Source: Bacteriovoracaceae bacterium UBA6153
Lineage (GTDB): Bacteria > Bdellovibrionota > Bacteriovoracia > Bacteriovoracales > Bacteriovoracaceae
DNA length: 64,000 bases
Direction of reading: 5' to 3'
NCBI GenBank assembly: GCA_002428265.1
Contig: DIUR01000012.1
Location: 1-64,000 of the forward strand
Shown here: piece by piece, positions 33,982 to 42,588 of the stretch
Layout of the letters: each line of letters opens with the position of its first letter
Position numbering within the stretch: position 1 is the stretch's first letter
Notes under the pieces: generated by a model
What the model was told of the DNA's origin: nothing
The model's database searches: none
The model's input: the letters and a program-made list of their open reading frames with translations, nothing else
Position numbers and translations under genes: made by a program

Positions 33982-33997
33982 TCGGACGAATGTCCGA
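33982..33997 (+). promoter_or_regulatory. Small inverted repeat before the exonuclease gene
   Basis: TCGGAC-GAAT-GTCCGA, a perfect 6-bp stem with a 4-base loop, ending 14 bases before the ATG at 34012 and just upstream of its ribosome site AAGGA. It could be an operator or an mRNA leader hairpin. Confidence 0.35.
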
Positions 33998-34011
33998 CTA
34001 AGGAAGCCACA

Positions 34012-35319
34012 ATGACAACGAATCTTTCAAAATCGCCCTCGTACGACCTTATCCATTCACTTACATTCTGTGTATTTGACCTAGAAACAACCGGCGGAAA
34101 TCATCAGCACGACAAAATTATTGAAATTGGATTAGTACGAATCCAGGAGTTGAAAATTGTCGCGCAAAAAAGCTTTCTGATTAAGCCTGACATGCATATT
34201 CCTGAGTTCATCCAGAAACTAACCAGCATTAAAGATGCTGATGTTAACGATGCCCCATTAATTGAAGATGTCATGGATGAGATCCTAGAGTTCATGGGAG
34301 ACGCCATCCTGGTAGCTCACAATACCTCTTTTGACGTACCTTTCTTTAATTCTGTTCTAAGACGCATGGACAGACCAGAACTTCAAAATAAGTCTATTTG
34401 TACCTATCTGATGACGAAGTATATGATCCCTAATCTTCTGTCTTCAAACTTGAACTACATGAGTAAGATTTTTAATCTTCAACACCAAAAAGCTCACAGA
34501 GCGCTTGACGATGCCATGGCCTCTGCTGAACTTCTTCTTAAGTACTTATCAATCTTTATTCATAAGAAGATTTCTAAAGTTAACAGCCTTTATTATCCAA
34601 AAAATAAGTTTGAGCTCGACCGTATTAATTATAAAAAAGACGTTCCCGTTGAAGGAATCATTGACCAGATCAATTCACTGACTTGCCCTTTTTTAGTGAC
34701 ACTTAAAGGTGTCGAGGGTGTCGTTTTATTTTCAATGCCATCTCATGGCAGAGACGATGAGAAAAAATACATCACTGATAAAATTAAGACTATTCCATAT
34801 GAAATTCTCACTCTTAAAATGACTGGCCCTTATTTTCAGGGTCTTATTGAAATGTCTTCTTATTTTTCAAAGATCAGCAACGAGCTCGAGATTGAAATTA
34901 TAAGAAAGCTTTGTGAGTTTAATCAATTGGATGAAAACTGTATTGATATGAATAATGCCCAGGAAATGCCTGCGGATTTTATTGTCGTCAATCACTTGAT
35001 TCCTGAACAGTACGTAATCTATCCATTAAGAGCTCTTCATCAAAAGCTTGAACTAGTTTTCCGCTACCCTACTCATCAAAATAAGCTGGTTCAATACATC
35101 AATTCTAAAAGTGCCCGCATGGCCCAAGGAAAGATGAAAAAAGATCATTTGAATCCAATGATTAGTAATTTTTTAATTCACTATATTCAGCAAAAGAAAG
35201 ACTTTCTGACAATCAATCGTCAGACGGCAAAAATTACGAATGCTGATATTCAAGGTCCAATTGAGAAGTTTATGTCGGAAAATCCCAACAGCTACGATTT
35301 TCCTCACACATATCTATAA
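34012..35319 (+). CDS. DnaQ-like 3'-5' exonuclease with an uncharacterised C-terminal half
   Basis: A 435-residue protein. Residues 19-185 are a DEDDh exonuclease: FDLETTGG (Asp, Glu), LVAHNTSFDVPF (Asp), HRALDDA (His, Asp). These motifs fit DNA polymerase III epsilon and the exonuclease part of PolC/DinG-like proteins. The remaining 240 residues match nothing I recognise. They include a strand-rich part (FLVTLKGVEGVVLFSM) and a C-terminal helical part. No GIY-YIG (UvrC-like) or helicase motif is seen. A role in DNA repair or proofreading is likely; the C-terminal half may bind a partner. Confidence 0.88.
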   Translation: MTTNLSKSPSYDLIHSLTFCVFDLETTGGNHQHDKIIEIGLVRIQELKIVAQKSFLIKPDMHIPEFIQKLTSIKDADVNDAPLIEDVMDEILEFMGDAILVAHNTSFDVPFFNSVLRRMDRPELQNKSICTYLMTKYMIPNLLSSNLNYMSKIFNLQHQKAHRALDDAMASAELLLKYLSIFIHKKISKVNSLYYPKNKFELDRINYKKDVPVEGIIDQINSLTCPFLVTLKGVEGVVLFSMPSHGRDDEKKYITDKIKTIPYEILTLKMTGPYFQGLIEMSSYFSKISNELEIEIIRKLCEFNQLDENCIDMNNAQEMPADFIVVNHLIPEQYVIYPLRALHQKLELVFRYPTHQNKLVQYINSKSARMAQGKMKKDHLNPMISNFLIHYIQQKKDFLTINRQTAKITNADIQGPIEKFMSENPNSYDFPHTYL

Positions 35320-35322
35320 TTT

Positions 35323-36975
35323 TTAAGATCGATAAATGAGGCGAATTTCTTGTTTTAAAAAGCTAATTTCTAGCTTTTCAAAAATAAGTAAATGCTGAAT
35401 AAGTTTTGACTGAGCGATTTTATCTTCATATTCAAAGTCATCATCAAGTTTTAACACAATCTGATTTGAAAATTCCAGGACTTCACCCGTCAGAGAGCCT
35501 TGATGCCCCATAGTCACCAGACGATGGTGGGCCAATGCCGTCATAAGCTCGCTACAGATAAGATAGAGTATCATCGACATGATAGATGAATTAATCTGAT
35601 GAGAGAAATTCTCCAGAGTTGGTGAATACTTCATTTCCAGACGAAGATTAGATTCAATCATTCTAAAGCGCAGTAAATTGATGGCCTGGTCAAGAGAATC
35701 TCTAATCGACACTTTTGTCTGAGCAGTCGGTGCAAACTTTGAAAACCCTAAGAAGATTTCGACCAGCTCTTTACATCTCTTAGCACCACTCTTCATATCT
35801 TCTAAGTCTGACAAAGCATCAGGAGACCAATCGTCTTCAAGAGATAAAAGCGATAGGGCCGCCAGGATTCCGGCCAGAGGGTTGTTAAGTTCATGAGCAA
35901 TAGAGCTGGAAATAATTCCTAACTCATCAACTGTTGATGTTTTCTTAGAGAGCTTCTCTCCATTTTTTTGAGTCTGGTTTTTCTCTGACGTATAGAAGAC
36001 AAAATAAGAAACCGAAATCAAATTGATGGGGAAATCAATTCGTCTAATCTTGTAAAAATTTTGAAAAATTTCTGCACTTTCTAAATCTTTAAAACGCAGG
36101 CATTCTTTAGGAAGAATCCCGATCTTAGCAAAAGATTCATTATAAATGAGAAGATCACCCAAACTTGAAATAACGGCCATAGGATAAGGAATCTTGGAAA
36201 AGATTTTTTTCCAGAAATCAATTTCACCATCACTCTTAACCAGCTTTTGGTCCAGGATTTGAAGAGTTCTTAAACAAGTCGAAATAATAAGATCGACAAA
36301 CTCAGCATCTTTTTTAACATCAAAACTCTTAAATCTTAAATAGAGATAATACTCTTCAAGGGGAAGTTTGAATAAAAGAGTGTTCTCATCTACTAAAACA
36401 TCTTCATTCGAAAAGCTTTCTGGCTTAAGTAATACAATGTTCTGAATTTCTGAGTTTTTCTTTAAGTAATTTTTAAAATGAATATTCCATCTTTCGATTG
36501 AATCTTCCTGAAGAAGACTCATTTCTAAATCCACAAGACTTTCAAAAACCTTTTTAGACTCACCTTCATTGGCAGAAAAGTTAATTTCTTCCAGATAATT
36601 TTTTATAATATCATTGAGTCTCTCACTCTCTTTTAGTCTTTCCTGGATTTGCAGATGCTTTTCTGCCCAAAAAAACTTATCGATAAAAAGTGAAATCTCT
36701 TCCATCGAATTAAAGTTCAAACGAGAAACACTAAGACTTTCACTGGCCTCAGTATTGGGCAAAACGATCATCTTATTTTTAAAGCGCCCGACTTTTCTTA
36801 AATTCTTTTTCTCCAGAAAAAAAAGTCCCGGAGTCGAGTCATCTAAGTCAGCTGCATTTGTAGAAAATTTAATTTTTTCTTCTTGGAGAACTCGCACCAA
36901 AAATTCCGACTGATCTTTAGTAATCAAAGCAGGATCAACGATAAATTGAATTTTAGTTTTAACCTTATACTTCAT
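35323..36975 (-). CDS. Histidine-kinase-like protein with a degenerate ATPase domain
   Basis: A 550-residue protein without membrane segments. A PAS-like region (about 250-330, PYPMAVISSLGDLLIYNES) leads to a HisKA dimerisation helix with phospho-acceptor His361 in SSSIAHELNNPLAG. The expected ATP-binding part (about 430-550) lacks the usual N-box Asn (here ILYLICSELMTAL) and the DxGxG motif, so it probably cannot bind ATP as usual. It may act as a phosphotransfer or scaffold protein phosphorylated by another kinase. Its ATG overlaps the xseA stop by 11 bases, so it is coupled to that gene. No response-regulator gene is adjacent. Confidence 0.82.
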   Translation of the reverse strand: MKYKVKTKIQFIVDPALITKDQSEFLVRVLQEEKIKFSTNAADLDDSTPGLFFLEKKNLRKVGRFKNKMIVLPNTEASESLSVSRLNFNSMEEISLFIDKFFWAEKHLQIQERLKESERLNDIIKNYLEEINFSANEGESKKVFESLVDLEMSLLQEDSIERWNIHFKNYLKKNSEIQNIVLLKPESFSNEDVLVDENTLLFKLPLEEYYLYLRFKSFDVKKDAEFVDLIISTCLRTLQILDQKLVKSDGEIDFWKKIFSKIPYPMAVISSLGDLLIYNESFAKIGILPKECLRFKDLESAEIFQNFYKIRRIDFPINLISVSYFVFYTSEKNQTQKNGEKLSKKTSTVDELGIISSSIAHELNNPLAGILAALSLLSLEDDWSPDALSDLEDMKSGAKRCKELVEIFLGFSKFAPTAQTKVSIRDSLDQAINLLRFRMIESNLRLEMKYSPTLENFSHQINSSIMSMILYLICSELMTALAHHRLVTMGHQGSLTGEVLEFSNQIVLKLDDDFEYEDKIAQSKLIQHLLIFEKLEISFLKQEIRLIYRS

Positions 36976-38257
36976 CGGATTTTACTTTTCTGTCCCCATC
37001 ATGGAAATGGATTTTCATAGAAGCATTTTTAGGAAGTTTGTCAAAATCACTAACGGATCCTACAACTTTTCCATTGCTAGTTTCAAGGTATCCATATCCA
37101 CGCTCTAAAACATTTTTAGGGTTTAGCACTTTTAAAACATCGCGGGACTTATCCAGTCTATAGTGGAGTTCTTGAAATCTTTCTTTGAGGGCCCTTTGCA
37201 TTCTCATCAGGCTTTCATCAAGCTCCTGATAAAAATCATTAATGTGAGTCAGTTCATAAAGACGCTTTTGAATATCGCACTTTGAAAGCCTTCTTTGTAA
37301 AACGGCCAGCCTGTTTAAAAGAATATTTAAAATACTATGCGGGTGAGCGTGTTTTAACCTGTTATCCAACCTGCTCATCCTGATGGCCATACTGTTTTTC
37401 AAACGCCCCTTAAGATTGATCATTCGGTCTTTAATCATGGTCTGAGAGTGTGTTATCACTTCGGCCGCAGCAGAAGGTGTTTCTGCTCTCATGTCAGCGA
37501 CAAAATCTGAAATAGAAAAGTCGACTTCGTGTCCGATGGCACTAATGGTTGGAATTGGTGAATTAAAAATATCATAGGCCAGACCTTCATCATTGAAGGC
37601 CCATAAGTCTTCAAGACTTCCCCCACCTCGAGCAAGCACGATAAGATCAATTTTATTTTCTGGAGTTGCCTCGAGTGAATATTTAATAACGTTATGAAGG
37701 GCCGATCTAATTGATCTTGGAGCATCAGCTCCTTGAACAACGGCAGGAATGACAAGCAGGTTCATCCAGATAGAGCGTCTTTTATAAATATTTATAAAAT
37801 CCTGCAAGGCCGCTCCTCTTTGAGCTGTAATAATGGCCACTCTTTTAGGCATAACGGGAATAGGCTTTTTCTTATCGAGATCAAAAAGACCTTCGCTTGC
37901 GAGTTTACGTTTTAATTTTTCAAACTCTTCTTTTAAATCACCAACACCAACGGGAACAATTCTTTTTACGATAACCTGAAAAGTTCCGCGCTTTGGATAA
38001 ACACTGATGTCGCCGACGACTACAACTTTTGCACCGTCTTTAATCGTCTTCATTTGTGGGTTTCTAAGTGCATCCATTTTAAAGAGAGCAGCACTTAGGG
38101 CAGAGTCTTTATCTGAAAGAGTAAAATACCAGTGCCCGGCCGATGAAAGTGAAAGATTCGTGATCTCTCCTTCAATGGAAACATTGGTGAACTCATGTTC
38201 GAGTAAATTTTTGATTTCGCCCACAATCTGGGAGACTTTTTTAACATCCAGGCTCAT
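36965..38257 (-). CDS. xseA: Exodeoxyribonuclease VII large subunit
   Basis: A 430-residue protein, the usual size. The OB-fold nucleic-acid-binding N-terminus includes GEITNLSLSSAGHWYFTLSD. The catalytic core follows with RVAIITAQRGAALQDFINI, DLIVLARGGGSLEDLWAFND and PTISAIGHEVDFSISDFVAD. A long coiled coil (about 265-380) ends in VLERGYGYL. With XseB it degrades single-stranded DNA into short oligonucleotides. No xseB gene is visible next to it. It is co-transcribed with the downstream histidine-kinase-like gene. Confidence 0.97.
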   Translation of the reverse strand: MSLDVKKVSQIVGEIKNLLEHEFTNVSIEGEITNLSLSSAGHWYFTLSDKDSALSAALFKMDALRNPQMKTIKDGAKVVVVGDISVYPKRGTFQVIVKRIVPVGVGDLKEEFEKLKRKLASEGLFDLDKKKPIPVMPKRVAIITAQRGAALQDFINIYKRRSIWMNLLVIPAVVQGADAPRSIRSALHNVIKYSLEATPENKIDLIVLARGGGSLEDLWAFNDEGLAYDIFNSPIPTISAIGHEVDFSISDFVADMRAETPSAAAEVITHSQTMIKDRMINLKGRLKNSMAIRMSRLDNRLKHAHPHSILNILLNRLAVLQRRLSKCDIQKRLYELTHINDFYQELDESLMRMQRALKERFQELHYRLDKSRDVLKVLNPKNVLERGYGYLETSNGKVVGSVSDFDKLPKNASMKIHFHDGDRKVKSDEV

Positions 38258-38309
38258 GTAGGAAATTATCTTATGGTGGGGGTAATCTGTCTTGTATTTT
38301 TAGTAAGAC

Positions 38310-38335
38310 GCAAGGAAGCATGAAGGCTTCCTTGC
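38310..38335. other. Strong inverted repeat between xseA and ctpA
   Basis: GCAAGGAAGC-ATGAAG-GCTTCCTTGC, a perfect 10-bp stem. It follows the ctpA stop on the minus strand but has no T-tract on either side. It may be a 3' mRNA stabiliser or a Rho-associated site rather than a classic terminator. Confidence 0.5.
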
Positions 38336-38347
38336 GGGATTTCTGCA

Positions 38348-39772
38348 TTAGAATTTAAGATTTTTAATTAAACCAATATTTTTTAAGTAATTAATGGCCT
38401 GAGTAACCTGCCAGTCGTCTCCAGGTGCTACTTTTGAAGATGTTTCATCTTCATCATCCACTACAGGCTTGGCCTTTTCAGCGCCACTTTTACCTGCCAT
38501 TTTCTTTCTTTCGCGCATTGCTTTGAATCTCTCAGCGCGCTCAATGCGGTCTTTAAATTCTGCTTCTTCACGAATTTTCTTTTCTTCAGCTGTTTCAATT
38601 GTTGCCGTTAAATGATTCTTAAGATCTTTTTCTCTGATGAAGCTCGACTCTTTTCTGTTGTCGGCGTACCACTCACCTTCTGCTTCACCGATAGTCACAT
38701 CAGGATTAATTCCTACTGCCTGAATTTTTCTTCCTGTCGGAGTCATGTACTGGGCAATCGTGAGCTTCACTCCGCTTGTATCATCAATTTTTGCTACTGA
38801 TTGAACGGACCCTTTACCAAAAGATTGCGTTCCCATAATGATGGCACGCTTAGAATCCTGAAGAGCTCCGGCAACAATCTCAGAAGCTGAGGCAGATGAT
38901 CCGTTGATTAAAACAACCAGTGGTACAACGAGTTCTTTATAACCAGTCTTTTTCACATAACGAATTTCTTTATTTTTTGGATCGCGCCCTTCAGTCGAAA
39001 CAACAATTCCTTCATTTAAGAAAATTGAAGAAACATCAACGGCTTCGTCAAGAAGGCCACCTGGATTTGAGCGAAGATCAAGAATGATACCTTTAAGTGG
39101 AGCTTTTTTAGACTGCTCTCTCATTTTTTTAATGGCATCAATAATATACTCAGCAGATTTTTTCTGAAACTGAGTTAAGCGAACATAAGCAAAGCCATCT
39201 TTTAGTAGTTCATACTTAACTGGCTTTAAATAAACAATTTCACGAGTCAGTTCGAAGTTTCTAATTCCATCAACTCCTTCTCTCACAATTCCTAGAACAA
39301 TTTTTGTTTTCATCTTGCCGCGAAGTTTATCAATCGCCTGTTGAAGAGTGGCCCCAACCATTGACTCATGATTGATTTCTACAACTTTATCCCCTGCTTT
39401 GATTCCCGCTTTAAATGCCGGCGAATCTTCAATCGGAGTGACGATAACTAGGATTCCGTCTTTTTGTGTGACTTCAATTCCAAGTCCCCCGAACTCTCCA
39501 GATGTCTCTTCCTGCATTTTTGAAAAGACTTCGCTGTCGAGATACGCCGAGTGAGGATCAAGTGTATTCATCATACCGTTGATCGCCCCTTCGATTAATT
39601 TTTCAGTGCTGACTTCACGATAGTACTGTGACTCAATAAGGTAGAGAACCTTGTTGAATAATTCCAGTTTTTCATAACGTGATTTTTTTAGTGCTTCTTC
39701 TGATGGGGCCGCAAAAGAGACCGCAGTCAACGTAAGTGTGCCGAGCAAGAGACTTAAAAGTACTCTCTTCAT
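38348..39772 (-). CDS. ctpA: C-terminal processing protease (S41), CtpA/Prc family
   Basis: A 474-residue protein with a signal peptide (LLSLLLGTLTLTAVSFAA). A PDZ domain (about 95-170, GGLGIEVTQKDG, AFKAGIKAGDKV) precedes the S41 core with NGSSASASEIVAGAL (Ser295) and SFGKGSVQ (Lys320), spaced 25 residues as in Prc. The C-terminal 100 residues are charged and coiled-coil-like. It trims periplasmic proteins such as wall hydrolases. It lies 31 bases after the EnvC-like gene in the ftsEX run, a pairing seen in many bacteria. Confidence 0.94.
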   Translation of the reverse strand: MKRVLLSLLLGTLTLTAVSFAAPSEEALKKSRYEKLELFNKVLYLIESQYYREVSTEKLIEGAINGMMNTLDPHSAYLDSEVFSKMQEETSGEFGGLGIEVTQKDGILVIVTPIEDSPAFKAGIKAGDKVVEINHESMVGATLQQAIDKLRGKMKTKIVLGIVREGVDGIRNFELTREIVYLKPVKYELLKDGFAYVRLTQFQKKSAEYIIDAIKKMREQSKKAPLKGIILDLRSNPGGLLDEAVDVSSIFLNEGIVVSTEGRDPKNKEIRYVKKTGYKELVVPLVVLINGSSASASEIVAGALQDSKRAIIMGTQSFGKGSVQSVAKIDDTSGVKLTIAQYMTPTGRKIQAVGINPDVTIGEAEGEWYADNRKESSFIREKDLKNHLTATIETAEEKKIREEAEFKDRIERAERFKAMRERKKMAGKSGAEKAKPVVDDEDETSSKVAPGDDWQVTQAINYLKNIGLIKNLKF

Positions 39773-39803
39773 ATTCTACTCCCTTCCATGGATAGATATG
39801 TGC

Positions 39804-40934
39804 TTAACGAGAAGAAGTTTTCGATTTCTTATCTAAAAGCAAATATGTATTTTGTGCTAAGTTATTTTTTCTGACTTCAAAATAAATTTTACCTTCACCT
39901 AATCCACTATTGGATCTTGGATTAGTGTGTCCCACCACCTGGGATTCTTTCACAGCGTCGCCATTTTTAACGGCGTAATCAAACTGCCCTAATAAAACCG
40001 TGCGCATTTCATTCCCGTGATCAATCATGAGAACGTTTCCATAGTTGGCAAGTGCACCGGTATAAACGACTTTCCCGCCTTTAGGAGCACGCACTTCATT
40101 TTTTCCATGAAAATTATAAGTCACACCTTTTTTATCGTATTCCATTCCCTGAAAACTATAGATCGGAGCATGGAATTGATCAGCAGCTGCTGGCTGAGAA
40201 GGGATTTTAATTTCTTCTGTAATTTGAACCGGCGCTAAACGCTCGCGTTCACGCTCTCTTTGAATTGATTTCTGATTCATAGCAAGCTTATTTTTTTCTT
40301 CATCAAAGCGCTGCTTCACTTCACTATTGTCTTTAGTTTGAAACGCCAGCTGATCTCTTAATTCTTTTTTCTTTTCTTCAAGTTCACCCATGATGGCCAG
40401 AAGTTCTTTTTCTGTATCCATCGACTCCTGAAGTTTTGCATAAAGACCTTCAACATCTCCTTGAAGACTTTTATTGGTCTTCATCATGCCATCTAAATCC
40501 ACAAGTCTCTTTTGAAGACCTTCGATCATGATTTTTCTAGCAAGGATGTCTGTTGGATTTTCTGTATTTTCAAGTTTGTTTAAAAGAACACCCATAAGAA
40601 GGGCCTTTGATTGGGCATAACTTTTTTTAAGGGCTTCACCATCAAAGTCAGCGTTTTGTTTTGCATTAGCAAGACTTTGCTCGATCTTTGCACGCTCTTC
40701 AGCGAGCTTCAGGTATTTTTTGTTGTTCATTCCTAGTGAGAACTCAACATTATTTACTTCTTTAGTAAGCAGAAGAATTTGTTTATTTTGATCCTGAAGT
40801 TTGCGCTTCATTTCAAAGACATTTAATTTGTCATCGCTTGCGGCCTTGGCAGCAGGAACTTCAACTGCCGACTGAGCAGAAGCTGCTGCGGTCATTGCAA
40901 GGAATGAACAAATAAAGAGTCTTCTCATTAGCAT
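39804..40934 (-). CDS. EnvC-like murein hydrolase activator (degenerate LytM domain)
   Basis: About 376 residues from the ATG at 40934, two bases after the ftsX stop and preceded by GGGAG. A signal peptide (RRLFICSFLAMTAAASAQSA) leads to a long coiled coil (about 35-240) and a LytM/M23 fold (about 255-370, VRAPKGGKVVYTG, GNVLMIDHGNEMRT, GKIYFEVRKNN). The zinc ligands of active LytM enzymes are lost: FHGKNE replaces H-x3-D and KIYFE replaces HLHFE. It should therefore activate amidases rather than cut peptidoglycan, as EnvC does under FtsEX control. Confidence 0.9.
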   Translation of the reverse strand: MLMRRLFICSFLAMTAAASAQSAVEVPAAKAASDDKLNVFEMKRKLQDQNKQILLLTKEVNNVEFSLGMNNKKYLKLAEERAKIEQSLANAKQNADFDGEALKKSYAQSKALLMGVLLNKLENTENPTDILARKIMIEGLQKRLVDLDGMMKTNKSLQGDVEGLYAKLQESMDTEKELLAIMGELEEKKKELRDQLAFQTKDNSEVKQRFDEEKNKLAMNQKSIQRERERERLAPVQITEEIKIPSQPAAADQFHAPIYSFQGMEYDKKGVTYNFHGKNEVRAPKGGKVVYTGALANYGNVLMIDHGNEMRTVLLGQFDYAVKNGDAVKESQVVGHTNPRSNSGLGEGKIYFEVRKNNLAQNTYLLLDKKSKTSSR

Positions 40935-40936
40935 GA

Positions 40937-41731
40937 TTAACGGCTCTCCCAATAATGTGCTTTAGCATGAGTAAAAATACCCGCGATAAAGATTGCCAGG
41001 GCCACTGCAAGATTTAGAAGTTGAGGCATTCCTAAAATAAATGTCACACCAACTGAAATAATAAATATTAATGTAAGACCATTCATCGCCATCTTAAGAC
41101 CGATCTTTCTTTTTCTCTGGTAGTTCTCCAGTAAATAAGAAGCTTCAACAATTTTCACTCTGACAGCAAGAAGAGAGACAACCCAAAAGATAAAAATGAT
41201 AAATAAATAAAGTGAGTAGCCCCACGTTTTGATGAGATTGATAAACTGAGCGCGCTTATCACCAATCTGATCATTCGTTTTAATCGCCCCAAGAGTGATG
41301 TTCCCTTCTCCCACTAAGTGAGTAAGGTAGTCTCTAATCAATTCTTTCGCTCTCGGCTTTAGCTCTTTTCCGTAAATGATCTTTAGTCCGGCATAGTTTA
41401 AATCCAGACTCGTATCAGTCATATCAACCTGAAGAGATCCCAGTACGTTTTTAACTTCTTCTTTAATTTGAGTTTCTGAAAGAATCTCAACTTTGAATAC
41501 TCCAGGAAGCATTCCCATTTGTCTTGCAACAGTCTGGTAGGATTCACTTGAATCAATAAGTGCATAAAAATAATCCCCTGCTTTGTTTTCAGGAATCATT
41601 TTCGTGAACTGCTCTTCTAAGTAAGCTTTTTGTCCGATAGAAAATACAAGGATGATCGAGAAGAAAAAAAGAAAAAAGCCGCGGATGGGCGACTTGAATA
41701 GGATTTTAAAAAATTGTGTTAGATAAAACAT
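40937..41731 (-). CDS. ftsX: Cell-division ABC transporter permease FtsX
   Basis: A 264-residue protein with four membrane segments: GFFLFFFSIILVFSIG near residue 20, then three in the C-terminal half (YLFIIFIFWVVSLLAV, MNGLTLIFIISVGVTFIL, LLNLAVALAIFIAGIF). The large periplasmic loop after the first segment has the FtsX pattern (KVEILSETQIKEEV) that contacts the EnvC-type partner. The start codon overlaps the end of ftsE by 13 bases. With FtsE it passes a division signal across the membrane. Confidence 0.92.
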   Translation of the reverse strand: MFYLTQFFKILFKSPIRGFFLFFFSIILVFSIGQKAYLEEQFTKMIPENKAGDYFYALIDSSESYQTVARQMGMLPGVFKVEILSETQIKEEVKNVLGSLQVDMTDTSLDLNYAGLKIIYGKELKPRAKELIRDYLTHLVGEGNITLGAIKTNDQIGDKRAQFINLIKTWGYSLYLFIIFIFWVVSLLAVRVKIVEASYLLENYQRKRKIGLKMAMNGLTLIFIISVGVTFILGMPQLLNLAVALAIFIAGIFTHAKAHYWESR

Positions 41732-42438
41732 GCATTCCCCGAATACACCAGACGTCCATTGTCTAAGTGAAGGATTCGACCTGTGAAGCTCTTAATGAGC
41801 TCTTTATTGTGAGTGGCCCAGACTACTGTCAGACCTCTTTTTACATTGTATAAATTTAAAACATCAAAGAGTCTTCTTGTGTTATCGATATCAAGTGAGC
41901 TCGTTGGCTCATCAGCAATCAAAACATCTGGACGAGTAAGAAGTGCACGGATGATGGCCACTTTTTGTTTTAAACCACCGTTAGCATCATTAATTTTTAA
42001 ATGAAGACGGTCTTTAATTCCAAGAATGCGGGCAAGCTCATTCATATCTTGATTGAACTCTGCTTTTGAAGCGTAGATTGAAGAGTCATAAGCAAATAAT
42101 AAATTCTCTTCGCAAGTGTATTTCCCCATCAAACGAAGATCTTGAAAAACGTTTGAGATGAAAAGATTTTTTTTGCCTGAGAAAAAATCAGGTCTGATGA
42201 TTTTTCCTGATGTTGGCTGTTGAAGGCCAGATAGAACTTTTAAGAGAGTTGTTTTTCCTGCACCAGAGGCACCGGTAAGAAAAATAATTTCTCCGCGCTC
42301 AATTGTGAGTTGGACATTTTTTAATGCAAGAATTTCATCGAATTGAACCGAGACATCTTCACAATAAAATATCGGACCTTTCTGTCCTTGTGGAGCTTTC
42401 ATATTTTTGTGGTTCAAAGTTTTTGATTGATTTAGCAT
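41719..42438 (-). CDS. ftsE: Cell-division ABC transporter ATPase FtsE
   Basis: A 239-residue ATPase. Walker A is LTGASGAGKTTLLKVLSGLQ, Walker B VLIADEPTSSLD, and the switch His lies in VVWATHNKEL. The signature motif is degenerate: ANGGLKQKVAIIRAL in place of LSGGEQQRVAIARA, so the serine of LSGGQ is lost. An N-terminal extension of about 25 residues contains a possible second start (Met13). It heads the operon ftsE-ftsX-envC-like-ctpA. Confidence 0.9.
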   Translation of the reverse strand: MLNQSKTLNHKNMKAPQGQKGPIFYCEDVSVQFDEILALKNVQLTIERGEIIFLTGASGAGKTTLLKVLSGLQQPTSGKIIRPDFFSGKKNLFISNVFQDLRLMGKYTCEENLLFAYDSSIYASKAEFNQDMNELARILGIKDRLHLKINDANGGLKQKVAIIRALLTRPDVLIADEPTSSLDIDNTRRLFDVLNLYNVKRGLTVVWATHNKELIKSFTGRILHLDNGRLVYSGNACFI

Positions 42439-42588
42439 ATCGACCCTACTCCAAAGTCTATCCCAAGAATCGTCCTGATTCTCAGAGGGAGTCCGTACTA
42501 GAATCCCTATAAGAATTTTATCTTAGATTTAGATTTTTAGATAGAAAATTGCAAAGCCGATCAGTACTGTCGGGTACTTTTTACGGCC
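42439..42588. other. Intergenic region upstream of ftsE
   Basis: A 150-base gap between the HD-protein gene (ending upstream on the same strand) and ftsE. It has a small inverted repeat AGAATC/GATTCT (42466-42482) close to the ftsE start and an AT-rich part near 42515-42550 suited to a promoter on the minus strand. No reading frame is visible. Confidence 0.4.

Noticed and set aside
38310..38335. Strong hairpin as an intrinsic terminator of ctpA
   Set aside because: No T-tract follows on either strand; kept only as an inverted repeat.
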